Assembly (NCBI RefSeq): GCF_947179165.1
Contig: NC_077240.1
Span: forward strand, 71,751,501 to 71,815,500
Source of the DNA: Solanum dulcamara
Lineage: Eukaryota; Streptophyta; Magnoliopsida; Solanales; Solanaceae
Direction: 5' to 3'
DNA length: 64,000 nt
Part shown: one piece after another, positions 1-10,910 of the stretch
Layout: every line of letters starts with the position of its first letter
Position numbering within the stretch: position 1 is the stretch's first letter
Notes under the pieces: model-generated
What the model was told of the DNA's origin: nothing
The model's input: the letters and a program-made list of their open reading frames with translations, nothing else
The model's database searches: none
Program-made: the position numbers and the translations under genes

Positions 1-1062
1 CCAGGTGTAAAGTGTAACTTGTCTATGCAGTGCGACAAAGCAGTAAGGCATGGTGATAGTGAGATAGTAGTTTCCTTGTACAACTCGACCAATGAGAAGA
101 GGTTTAAGTTTTGCCCTTTGTCTCTTTCTCATTGATAAGTAGACTTAGCAAAGATCAAAACCTAGTTTTTTTAACATTGATAAATATTTCTCTCTTCTCA
201 AGCATAGGTTGTGTCAACACTCTTATCACAAATACCTCAACCACAAAGGACTTGCTCTTATCACTAAAGTTGTTAATTTATTCCTTGTTGTTGAGTCTTT
301 CTTTTGTGCTAATAATGTAAAACTACCTTTCTCAATGAATGTTGTGTAAGTGTTGTTTCTTTTCTTATCTTTAGCTTAAAGTTATTGGCTAGAGTTAGAT
401 GTAGGTGTGTTGTGGGGTAGAGTTAGCTGTAGAAGTCTATGCCAGCTAGAGTTGGTCTGGGAAATAGAGTTATTTATTGGTTGTCTTGTAATAGACATAT
501 TACAAGGATCTTGTTAAGTGAATATGTTGGTGAAATTCTATGTAGTAGGTAGTGGTTTTTTCCTTCCTTTAGCAAGAAGGTTTCCATGTAAACATTATGT
601 GTGCTTTTATTTCTTATGTGTAGATTGTTCTTTCTTTGTTCTTAGTTTTTCTTATTCAAGGACCTTCTCCTTGACTCTTGGTGGATCCATATGAGCCATC
701 AATATTATACTTGGACATGTTGGGATTTTAGAGTAGACTTTAAAGTAATGTTAAATCAATACGGTTCAGTAGATGATATTTAAAGTAGAAGAATAGCAAA
801 TATAAATGAGGTGGACAATATTTGAATAATCTAAAAGAAATAAATCATTGAAAGGTAGTGGTGTATCTATATATAGTAGGAGGATTATTGGATTCTCTTT
901 GATGTGTCTTTAAGGAACATCGTGAAATCAAATCATTATACAAAGTTATGCACATTTGGGAGAGAATACAAACAATTATGAGCTCAAGAGTTTGACCCTA
1001 CTTGCCTAGAGGGTTAAAATATTAAATGTGTAGTAATTATAGCCTATTATGAATATAAGCTC
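1..1062. other. AT-rich stretch with no recognised gene
   Basis: Frequent stops in all frames. The longest open stretch (111-320) begins at TTG and resembles nothing I recognise. A phrase of the type 'tagagttag(c/a)tgtag' recurs loosely around 395-450. I see no LTR ends, tRNA or clear coding exon here. Confidence 0.5.
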
Positions 1063-1499
1063 TTACCCGGATTGAAAAAAGACTACTAATAGAGTACCAG
1101 TTAGCTATCAATGTCAACACTAGCATCACTTGTTTCTGATATTACCCTATATCCTCACATGTCTGTTCCTCACCATGGAACTAGTTAGACATCTCTAGTT
1201 TTAGAATTATCTATGTTCATCACTAAAGCTCTACAATAAAAGCACAATTCCACATCTTTATCAATAGAAAAACTAAAATCTTCTGAATTATCCATTACAA
1301 TACTTCTACTCAAGCGATTCACGCCCACTTAATGCAAAAGTTTTGCATAGAAACCTACTATACTTCATTTTTGCCCAACATTCAATTTTTAATCTACTCA
1401 TGTTGCGTGCCTATATCTTTCTAGTTTGTACAGACCAACAACATGACTTATGCCTCTTTAGAGACGAGTGCAAGGTTTGGCATGCATACACTTATAAAT

Positions 1500-2110
1500 A
1501 AACATTACAATCATTATCATTATTAGTAATCTCCTCATTTCTAATCTTATCGCTCCTAATATGATCACACATCAATCTCAACATCCTTATCCCACAGCAT
1601 GCATCTTCTAAACATGGGTTTTTTTTTACTAGCAAGTACTCCATCCCTTACAATAATGTCAGTCTAACCACAACTCTATAGAACTTACCTTTGGGTTTTA
1701 GTGGTACCCTTTTATCATACAAGACTCCAGGGGCAAGCCTCTATTTCATCCATGTCGCACTAATACAATGTGTGATATCCTTGTTGATGTCCCCACTCCC
1801 CTAGATTATAAACCCAAGGTACTTGAATCTGTCTCTCTTGGGGATATTTTGTGTCAAGCCTTACTTCCTTGCCTACCATGCTTACCCTCATTTTAGCTCA
1901 TTCGTACATGTATTATATCACCCTAATATAGGCCACCAATACACCTCTTGGCTCTAGGCATCGCCATAAAATTTCCCTCAGGACTTTTTTATAGGCCTTC
2001 TCAAGGTTAATGAACACCATATGTAAGTCTCTCTTCCTTTCTCGATACTTCTCCATTAGTCTCTTCACAAGATGGATATATTTTGAGGTTGATCACCCTA
2101 GATGAAGCCA
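1500..2110 (-). pseudogene. LINE-type reverse transcriptase fragment
   Basis: On the minus strand, about 2090-1880 reads with motifs typical of plant LINE RT, such as [16 protein letters not shown] (about 2065-2015) followed by NLEKAY and '[10 protein letters not shown]'. After an apparent internal loss of the catalytic core, it resumes at about 1845 with 'RDRFKYLGFII', 'LAPGVLYDKRVPLKPKGKFY' and 'MCDHIRSDKIRNEEI' (to about 1530). Several in-frame stops are visible and no FADD-type active site is present. The fragment lies only in the left arm of the palindrome, so it either entered after the inverted duplication or was lost from the other arm. It is a dead relic. I infer the family from these motifs and cannot assign a clade. 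Confidence 0.7.
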
Positions 2111-2574
2111 AAATGATTTTATAATAATAATTTTCTACGTATTGTTATTATTATGATAAGTACAAATGTACATCATTATCTCCAGCAACTTGAGGAGCTA
2201 TCCTCAGCTACATCCTTTCGAGCAAGTTATTCAAACAATGACTATCATATCCTCCTCCAATTTTCTATAGCATCGCCAAAGACTTAAAGAAAAACTCAAA
2301 GAAGAAATTAAAAAGATACCATAATGCTTGGAAGTAATTAATGATTGCAAGCAAACACTTGAACTAAGATACTACAAGAAAAAAATATACTAGTTGCTAA
2401 CAAGAGAGTGCATAAGACCTTAAAGGGTAGTAAGCTCATGTATGAAGCTAAAACATAGTCCTTAAACAACTTGACCATGAAAGCTACCCAATGGAGAATT
2501 TATATGCTACAAATTAAGTATGGAGGAAATTAAATAAACAATAAAAAACTAATTGTCAAACAAAGCATACAGAG

Positions 2575-3036
2575 GATAATAAACATAATATACTTTTTAA
2601 TAAATGGTTCTCCAAACTTTCATGAGCCATAAACTCGTAGATGATTTGCCTCTCATCTACTTCCTTGCAATATCCTACTAACTTGACTAAATTCTAATGG
2701 TGAACATTGCGAAGAAAGTTTACTTCAGCGAGATAACTTTTAAATGGACATGCATAAAAAATTACAGTAGTAAACTTTCAAAGTCGAGAAATAAAGACAA
2801 AAACTAGAAAGTAGCAATACAATCCACCCCATATGACCCTGAAGTCCATGTGTATTCAGAGTTTTTACTGCAACAACAAGTCTAGTGTTAGGTTTCACTG
2901 GCGAACTTCCACTCTCATATATCCAGCCTTTGTAAATAGAACCAAAGACACCCACTCCAAGACTTCCTTTAGGTCTGAAGTTCCCTATTGCCAACCTCAA
3001 CTCATTGAAAGCAATGTTTCGAACCTGTGTAGCTAT
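2575..3036 (-). pseudogene. Receptor-like cytoplasmic kinase (RLCK-VII, PBL34-like) fragment, left copy
   Basis: Two exon-like blocks on the minus strand. The first (about 3036-2833) reads FNELRLAIGNFRPKGSLG, then VGVFGSIYKGW, SSPVKPN and VAVKTLNTHGLQGH. This is the kinase N-lobe, with a degraded glycine loop (GVGVFG, usually GxGxFG) and the ATP-binding lysine region VAVK. The second (about 2733-2590) reads 'EVNFLRNVHH', a stop, '[20 protein letters not shown]' and 'ESLENHL', the alphaC to hinge region. The order, spacing and the P-V-K-P insertion match RLCK subfamily VII kinases of the PBL34/35/36 type, which act in pattern-triggered immune and growth signalling at the plasma membrane. No catalytic loop (HRD) or DFG is found in the arm, and there are stops. 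It is a truncated, non-functional copy and forms one arm of the palindrome. Confidence 0.75.
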
Positions 3037-3089
3037 TTCTAGTTCTCTACTCTATTGAAAATAGCTTCACAGGTTTCTTGGAGTGGACA

Positions 3090-3440
3090 ACTAAGTTTCT
3101 AATTAGAAGCGTTGGATAAATGAGAGTTGAAGTTCACTAGTGAAACCCGACATTGGGCTTGTTGTTATAGTAAAAAAAAGTCTCAGGGTTATAGGGAGTG
3201 TCTTATATGCTACTTTCTAGTTTTATCTTTATTTTATGGACTTTAAAAATTTAATACCAGTAATTTTTTATACGTATCCATGCACAAGTTATCTCATGTG
3301 ATAGGTTGAATATCTTCGCAGTCTCCACTATCAGAATCTTGTTAAGTTAGTAAGATATTGCAAGGAAGGCGATGAGAGGCTAATCATCTATAAGTTTATA
3401 GCTGATGAAAGTTTGGAGAACCATCTATTCAGAAATATGT
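3090..3440 (+). pseudogene. RLCK-VII kinase fragment, right (inverted) copy
   Basis: This is the mirror copy of the kinase relic in the left arm, on the + strand. The stretch at 3098-3210 aligns with the left N-lobe exon but has stops and lacks about 55 bp covering the start of the kinase domain. The stretch at 3304-3432 reads 'VEYLRSLHYQNLVKLVRYCK', then EGDERLIIYKF and DESLENHLF. It is open across this exon-like block, where the left copy has a stop. The two copies are head to head, so a transcript crossing 3050 would fold into a long hairpin of kinase sequence. No downstream kinase subdomains are visible to 4330. Confidence 0.7.
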
Positions 3441-4599
3441 TATGCTTGTGCTCTTCTGTATGCTTTGCTTGACCATTATTTTTTTGTTTATTTAATTTCC
3501 TCTGTAATAGAATTTGTAGCATATAAATTCTCTATTGGGTAGCATTCATGGTCACGATTCTTAAAAACTATGTCATGTTTTAGCTTCTCACATGTGTTTA
3601 CTACCCCATAAGGGCTTATGCATTTGCTTTCTTTCAACTGGTATATATCATGTAGCATCTTAGTTTAAGCATTTTCTTGTAATCATTAATTACTTCCAAG
3701 CATTTTGGTGTCTTTTTAATTCCTATTTTGAGTTTTTCTTTAAGTCTTTGGCCATGCTGTAACAAATTGGAGTTGTGGTTTGAATAACTTGCACGAAAGG
3801 ATTTAGTTGGTTATAGCTCATCTAGGCTCTTGTGATAATGGTGTACATTTGTACTTATCATAATAGTAACAATAAGTATAAAATTAAAATTATTAATACT
3901 ATTTTATTATTGTTATTATTGGTATGTAAGAGACTACACAAGCCATTATGTTGGTGGCTTATTCAAGCTAGAAAGAGGTAGGCACACAACATGAGTGGAT
4001 GAAAACAGGAAAGTTGGGCAAAAATTTAGTATTGTAAGGTTTTATGCAGAAAATTTGCATTAAGTTGGTGTGAATCACTTGAGTAGAAGTATTGTAATGG
4101 ATAATTTAGAAAAAAATAGTTTTTCTATCCGTGTAGATGTTAAATGGTGCTATCTTCCCGCAAAAGTTATTGCAGAGCTTTTAGTGATGAACATAACTAA
4201 TTCTAAACTAGTGATGTCTAAGTAGTGCCATGGTGAGGAACATACATACGACGATAGAGGCTAATATCAGAAACATGTTGACATTGACTGCTAACTATTA
4301 CTTCATTAATAGTCCTTTTTCAAACCCTTCCCTCAACTTTAAAGTTATGCATTTTCTCCTTTTATACTGACGTGCTATAATTTCAAACAGTGTTGCATGA
4401 AACTTGAATATTAAGGAAGAGACTTTTATTAGGTCTTATTGAGTGCTTGCTAGTACTAAGTCATTGAGTTATACACGTCAAATGGTTAGTCTAATTATAC
4501 TTGATATGTAAAATTAGGTTTTTCGTAATTAGATTATTCTAAATTCATTGTGAACTAATTCTCACAATTATAGTCATCTTTGACCATGATATTTAATGG

Positions 4600-6624
4600 T
4601 CTTTCTCCTTATCAATGCCTATAGCATATATCAATCAGATTTCTACCATGGACAATACTGGTCTAGTACATACCATTGCATAAGTTAAACTTTCAACGGC
4701 AGAGAAATATGGAACTCTGACCATTCTCTCTCTCCCCTAATTGTAGGACATATCTTTTTTTTCCAACTTCATATGACCAGCAAGAAGTATGCTAACAGAC
4801 TTACTATTCATCATGTTGAAGCACTCTAGTACATGTTACATGTTCAATATACTTATTTTGTGATAATAAATCCTCCTTTCATCTCTCAGATGAGTAATAT
4901 AATTCTCATGTCCAAAATTTTCGTAGCATGATCCAAGTCTTTCATAGCAAAAAATTTACACAACTCTTTCTTCAACTCGTCAATCTTAGAAGTATTTCTG
5001 CCTACAATCAACATATCATCTACATATAGGAAAAGAATGGTAAAATCAATGTTAAAAATATTTTTTAGAAACACACAATGATCTCAAAAAGTCTTTTTGT
5101 AGCCTTGCTCTCCCATAAGAGATTCAAACTTTTTGTACCACTGTCTAGGAGCTTGTTTTATGCCATAGACACTTTTTTAAGTTTGCAAACAAAAATTTGT
5201 TTACCCTTTAAGTTGAAGCCTTTAGGTTGTTCCATATAAATCTCTTCTTCTAGGTCATCAGGAAGAACATCCGTCTTCAGATCCATTTGCTCAATGTCTA
5301 AATTAATACTATAAGCCAAACCAAAAATTGTATGATCGAATAACATTTTACGATAAGAGAAAATATTTTGTCAAAATCAATGTTATTCCTTTGACCAAAT
5401 TCCTTAACAACCAATCTATATTTGTACCTAGGCTTCATGCCATTTTCTTCAACTTAAACTTTGAACACCCACGTGTTTTTCGAATCTCTCATGCCCCTAG
5501 GCAATTTCATCAACTTATAAATGTGGTTCTCTTACAGAGGTTTCATTTTATCTTGCATGACTACAATACTTTGATCCTTATGCTCATCTTCCATGGATTC
5601 CTCATAACATTTAGATTCTCCCCCATCAGTGAGTAGCACATACTCATTAGGTGAATAATGAGAGAAAAGGAATACGTTGTCTTGTGGACCTCGTAAAAGG
5701 AATGTTTGATTCATCCACAACTTCATGAGCAGGAGCATCATCAATAATAACATCATTTTCCTTATTAATATCAATATGTTGATTTGGGACATAGTTTTGG
5801 ACATCACTATGAGCATCAATCCCACCAACATCATGCACACTTGTATAAGGAACTTCATCAAGATTAACTACACAATCAGATCTTGAAGATTCTAGTTACT
5901 TCGCTTTGTTCATATTTTCAATGGTTTGATTCTCCATGAAGATGATATAACAGTTTTTCACAAACTTCTTCTCATTTAGATTATATTTCCCATACCAAAA
6001 TCATCTAGGTCATAGCCAATGAAGATACACTACCTTGTCTTGGCATCTAACTTTGACCTTTTATCTTTCAGCACATGTGCAAAAACTTTGCAATCAAATA
6101 CTCTCAAATGGTCATAGGAAACATCCTTGCCATACAAAACTCTTTTCGGAACAAAAATTTAAGAAGAAACATTAGAAGATAGGTTAATAACATGTGAAGC
6201 GGCCAATAAAGCTTTACCCCAAAAGGAGTTTCGCAACATTGCTTCAGAAAGAAATCATCTAACTCTTTCCATTAAGGTTCTATTCATCCTCTCTACCAAA
6301 ACATTAAGCTAAGGAGTCTTAGATAGAGTCTTCTGGTGTCTAATACCCTGATACTTGTGGTATTTGTCAATCTATCCATAATATTCACTACCGTAATTAA
6401 TAGTGCATAAAGATTTTAGCTTTATTTAAATTTCTCTATCAATTGAAGCCTGAAATTGCTTAAAGACATCTAGCACTTGGTATTTAGTTTCCAAACACAT
6501 AGACCTAAAGTTTCCTTGAGCAGACATCAATAAAAGTGACAAAGTAAATGCATCACTCAAAGTCCTTCTCTTCATAGGACCACAAAAATATGAATGTAAC
6601 AATTCAAGCAACTTTATCTCTCCT
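4600..6624 (-). pseudogene. Ty1/copia pol remnant (integrase, RT, part of RNase H)
   Basis: Minus-strand order from 6624 down to 4600 runs in the normal copia order. Integrase: 'LLELLHSYFCGPM' and 'ETKYQVLDVFKQFQASIDRE' at 6632-6430, and 'HLRVFDCKVFAHVLKDKRSK' near 6105-6045. Linker: 'STRQRIPFLSLFT' near 5680-5647. RT: 'MRDSKNTWVFKV' near 5490, 'NLDIEQMDLKTDVL' near 5305-5265, 'EEEIYMEQPKGF' near 5250-5215, and the catalytic box 'FLYVDDMLIVG' near 5035-5000. RNase H side: 'MVCTRP' near 4670. Stops and frameshifts are frequent, so it cannot be expressed. Gypsy element A is inserted at its integrase end, and integrase sequence resumes at 28627-28675. Lineage within copia is uncertain; it is perhaps Tork-like. 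Confidence 0.85.
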
Positions 6625-7824
6625 TGTAACACCCATTACTATTCTAGCCTAGACCAAGTCTAAGAACCAAGAGAAAATTCAAGAAAACTTAAGGATGTGA
6701 ACTGGCAGTAGGGTCTACAACCTGCTTTATGGCCAATAGCGTGATCTACGATCCATAGAAAGGGTTCGTGGAACCCCTCTACACTTTTCCATTCTTTAGA
6801 AGGGTCATAACACTCTTACGAGTCAAGTCTATGACCCATAGAAAGGATCGTAGGTGAAGTTCAGAAATCTTGGAAACTTGGTATGAAGAATGACTTGCAA
6901 GGACAATCCGTTAATTGTTCTACAACTCATAAGAGGTGGTCGTAGGAACCTTTGACACTTAGCTAAATTCCAGGGGTCAAGAACCATTCCTATGACCCAA
7001 GCGATGAATCGTAGGATATTGTATGGGCTGTAGAAAATGGCCCATAGACTACACCTTCAGAAGGGACCTTAAAACCCTTCATATGAGTGAGCAGTCCATA
7101 GGAGCGCCCGTAGATGGCCCCTAGTCAATTTTAATGGGATTAGTTTGGTCTTTTCCTACCTATTCCAAACTAATCCCAACCCATTTTGTGACTAAAATCA
7201 GTCTCTTATCAGTACCTAAAGGATTTTTATCTCATTAACACTTAGAACTTTTGAGAGAAAGGATTAGAGTGAAGAAGAAGAAGAACTAGAGTTTAAGCTT
7301 TTCAAGCGAAGTTGTTATACCCAATTTTTTTTATGCTAAGACCTAAGCCAACCTTCTTGTGTGTATAGTCCCGAGCCTGATGACTTCTAATTGTATATAT
7401 GTCTTAGGACATATTCCTAAGTATTCGAGGTTTATTAGAAGTGAATTAGGGTCATAAGAAATCTCTAGTACTAATTCGAGTTTAAAGATTCTTTACCGAT
7501 TGAGCTTTCGTATAAGATCATATGAGAGTCAAATTTAAATGACCATATCTCTTAGAATATTAAGAGTTATGTTTTCCATGACCTATTAAATTAAATATCT
7601 ACTTGTCATCTTTCCAACGCCACCAACCTTTCCTCATTTGGAGTTTGTAGTAGAAAGTTATAGTCATTTTACCAAAGGGTGTCTGTATAGGATGTTATAA
7701 CCCGTACTTTGCACCTAAGGACATGTTGGGAATACTTGTAACAAGTCAAGGGTAAGACTATGCTTGGTCTTGTTATATACAAGTTTTTATTGATTAAGTT
7801 GGGAGGTGGAATTATTGGAAAAGT

Positions 7825-8032
7825 TAAAGGGCAAAATTGAAATTTCACATGTGGAAATACCATAAAAAGTTAGGGGTAAAATTGGAATTTCACATGTGGA
7901 AATACCATAAAAGGTTAGGGGTATACTTGGAATTTTACATATGGACATACTATAAAAGGTTAAGGGCAAAGGTGAAATTTCAACTTGAAAATATTAGGAA
8001 AGGTGAGGGGCAAAATGGTAATTTCACATGGG
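7825..8032 (+). repeat. 45-bp tandem repeat array in the 5' LTR
   Basis: About 4.5 copies of a 45-bp unit whose core is 'ggaatttcacatgtggaaat' followed by 'accataaaaggttaggggt'. The middle copies are nearly identical and the outer ones degenerate. Because 45 is a multiple of three, one frame stays open as a 15-residue peptide repeat (KYHKRL-type), which is probably incidental. Confidence 0.9.
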
Positions 8033-9947
8033 AGCCTTAGTCATAAAATCCTAGAGATTTCTAGACCATTTGAGAGAGTTAGAAGTGAGAAGAACTTGAG
8101 GAAAAATGGAAGAGAAAAATCGGCCAAGGAGGGAGTAAATCACCCCTCCAAATTTCATCCCCAAAAATTATAATTTTCTAGTATTCCTACTAAGTCAAGG
8201 GTGCTCTACAACATGGTATAGTTGTTTTGGAAGTTTGGAGACTTGTTTCATTGATTTGGAAGTGAAGAAGCTAGAAGAAAAAGGTAAGAATTGATTCATT
8301 TTATTATGTTATGAAGGTTTGTATATGTTGTAGTATGTGGAGGTGTATGGAATTTATGAAAATATGGAAGTTTTCATGGTAATATGGTGCCATGTATACA
8401 TGTTCTTATATGAGTAAGAATTATTCAATTTTTGTGTAGTATTTTTGTGTAGTATTTGTATAGTAGTTATGATAGTTATTTGATGTTGAAAATGGAAGTT
8501 GGATGAAATTTATTGAAGTTGGAAATATGGGTTAGGTGATGTAATTGGAAAAAAAAATAAGTTTGTATAATTTGTTAGTTGTGGTTATGATTTTGGGGAT
8601 ATAAATGAAGTTTAAATGGTGTAAGTTGGTATTAAACTAGTTTGTAGGAATTATGTAATTTGAGTATGATATTATAAGAATATGGAGGTAAATTATTAAA
8701 AGTATGGAGTGTTGTTGTTAGTTGTGAAGTTGAAGAAAGAAAATGAATTTTTAATATTTTTGTGGTATTTATGGAATTTTTGAGTGAAGTATGGAGTTGA
8801 AAAAAATTGGATAGCTTACTTGGAATATTTTTCACTTATGTTGGAATAAGTTGAAACTAATTATGGATATGAGATATTCATATTTATTTGGAAATGCAAA
8901 GTTTGGTTGAAAGTTGTTGCACTAATTGGAAAATTACACCAATTTATGTTATGGTGTGTTTAAGTTGATTATTGATGGAATTGGTGTTGTTGTTGGCTTG
9001 GTTGTTGATATTGTGGCCGAGTTGTAATCTCGGGGTTGTCATATATATAGGGGAGATGCTGCCGAAATTTTTGTAGACAAGTATTGGAAAAATTGAATTC
9101 TTAAAGTCTTATGAATAGTAATTGGTAAATGTGACCAATTGTAGATTTTGGAGAAAACGGGAATTGATTTTGGACAACCGTAAAACGTCAAAAAGGTATG
9201 TAAAGCTTTACCTTTTCTTCACTTGGCATGTCCTAGATGTAATAGGAGTGAATACGAACCTCGGGGATCACTCTACTCTTTGAAATCGACGCTCGAAAAT
9301 TTCCCTTTTCTATTCAATAGAATTGAATTAGGTAATTATGAATAGTTTTGGAAAAATTGTCTAAACTTCTAGATTTTGCACAAATGAATTCCGAATACCT
9401 TGAAACTCTTCTAAATAATGTTATGAAGTCTAACGCACGTGATTTGTATACGCCACCTCATTTGACCGAGGTGGGCCCCACTATTCCGAATTTTTCTTCG
9501 TTATTCCATTTGAATTACGGTAGGTAGCATTTGAAAGAAACTCTTTGCTATGCTTCCTAATATTATATGAATAATTATTCCGTTAATTTCCATAATATAT
9601 TTAGAAGTACAGAGATGATTCGGAAAGTACTATTTTTACATAGACTATTGTGATATTGGTTGTACTACTATTATTATTCAAGTTTCCTTTTATGATTTGT
9701 TATCGAAATTATGCCATCGAGTCTGTATAAATGTTTTGTAATTTAAATTGCATTTAGTTTCTCACTACTCCACTCGTGGATGCCTCAATGCTTCTTTTAC
9801 TGAGCCTGGGCCAGGATATGTTTTCGTGCGTATTTCTCTGCATTATTCGCCGTGTCCCGATGTGAGAGGGCAGGTATGACATGTACCATGGGGTGGTAAA
9901 TATTATGCCACGGAGTTATGCTGTGCCATGTACATATATGTTTGTGA

Positions 9948-9992
9948 TATGATATGATATGATATGATTTGATATGGCCATCTGATATGATA
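9948..9992 (+). repeat. gatat pentamer microsatellite in LTR
   Basis: A run of 'gatat' units with a few interruptions, present also in the 3' LTR at about 18105-18150. No function is apparent. Confidence 0.8.
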
Positions 9993-10696
9993 TGATTTGT
10001 TACGGAGATATTCCCTACTCTGGTGTTATGCTGTGCCGTGGTGCCGATGATGGAAGGGAAACCACACTTTGTTCATCGAGTCCCTAATGGGGCCGGATAT
10101 GGCATATGTCTGTGCATATATGGTTTGAGATTTTGATAAGCATTTTGAAATTCTAAACATTGATTTCATGTTTTGCATATACTATTCAGATTATGATTTT
10201 ATATAGTACAGTGCATGCTTCATATATTCAGTACATTTTCCGTACTGACCCCCTTTCTTCGGGGGCTGCGTTACATGCCCGCAGGTACCGAAGTTTGACT
10301 TGCTGATCCGCCGGTTTAGGACATCTGCTGTGTTATTGACAGTGCTCCTTTGTTCGGAGCTTGTATTTTGGTACTGACTCTATCTCTGTATATTTGGATA
10401 TATTGGTCAGGGGTACGACGGGGACCTATCCCGTCTTATGACTATGCTATCATCTGTAGAGGTCTGTAGACAAAGTTATGTTGTGGGTTTTGTATATATG
10501 GTTTGGATTTTTGTGTGTTTTGTGACAACCTTTCAACTCTCGTGTGTATATCTATTTTTATGATATATTTAGCAATTTCTACTAATCACTACATTTGTTT
10601 ATTCGAAAAAAAAATAGACTAATTTAGGATAAGGGTACGTTTGGGTGCCCAACTCGGGCATCAGTCGCGGCCTACGGGGTTGGGTCGTGACAAAAG

Positions 10697-10708
10697 TGGT
10701 ATCAGAGC
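10697..10708 (+). other. Primer binding site (initiator-Met tRNA) of the young element
   Basis: TGGTATCAGAGC lies four bases after the 5' LTR end. It is complementary to the 3' end of plant initiator methionine tRNA, the usual primer of Ty3/gypsy minus-strand DNA synthesis. Confidence 0.93.
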
Positions 10709-10910
10709 GGTTGGGTCCTCGGAATGTCTACAGACCGTGTCTAGTAGAGTCTTGTTTATCGGTGTGTTATGCACCACATCTATAAGCAGGAGGCTACAGG
10801 ACATCTAGTAGAGTCTTGTCTTAGATCGTGCGATAGAGCTATATTATTAGGATGATTCTTTCCTAACGAAACGATTGTCATTATTTCCAGTATTGACTCC
10901 AAGGAAAACG

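Larger units (their letters stand above)
1063..4330. repeat. Large imperfect inverted repeat (palindrome) centred near 3050
   Basis: Sequence from about 1063 to 3041 reads as the reverse complement of about 3058 to 4330. Examples: 'gaatcrcttgagtagaag' is near 4070-4088 on + and near 1310-1325 on -; 'gtttggagaaccat' is at 3411-3424 on + and near 2610-2623 on -. At the centre, aacctgtgtagctattt (about 3024-3040) pairs with aaatagcttcacaggtt (about 3059-3075) around an 18-nt loop. One kinase-exon segment of about 125 bp compared by eye is roughly 78% identical between arms. The left arm is longer because it contains a LINE fragment (about 1500-2110) missing from the right arm. The right arm lacks about 55 bp of the kinase N-terminal exon. 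The arms carry gene sequence, so this looks like an inverted gene duplication and not a transposon TIR. Confidence 0.85.
7693..10692 (+). repeat. 5' LTR of the young gypsy element
   Basis: This is a 3000-bp LTR, TG...CA. Near its start it holds a 45-bp-period tandem array (about 7825-8032). Further on there is a gatat pentamer run (about 9948-9990) and three stem-loops at 10230-10290: AGTAC/GTACT, CCCCC/GGGGG with loop TTTCTTC, and CTGCG/CGCAG. Open frames inside it are AT-rich and carry no recognised domain. Confidence 0.95.

Noticed and set aside
111..320. 69-residue hydrophobic open frame near the left edge
   Set aside because: It starts at TTG, is driven by AT-rich composition, and resembles no known protein; no promoter, exon or homologous copy supports it.
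5328..5636. 102-residue plus-strand open frame
   Set aside because: Antisense shadow of the copia RT remnant, which has recognisable motifs on the minus strand.
8632..8835. 67-residue minus-strand frame conserved exactly in both LTRs (also 16787-16990)
   Set aside because: Identity reflects recent LTR duplication, not protein conservation; the frame is low-complexity and AT-rich.
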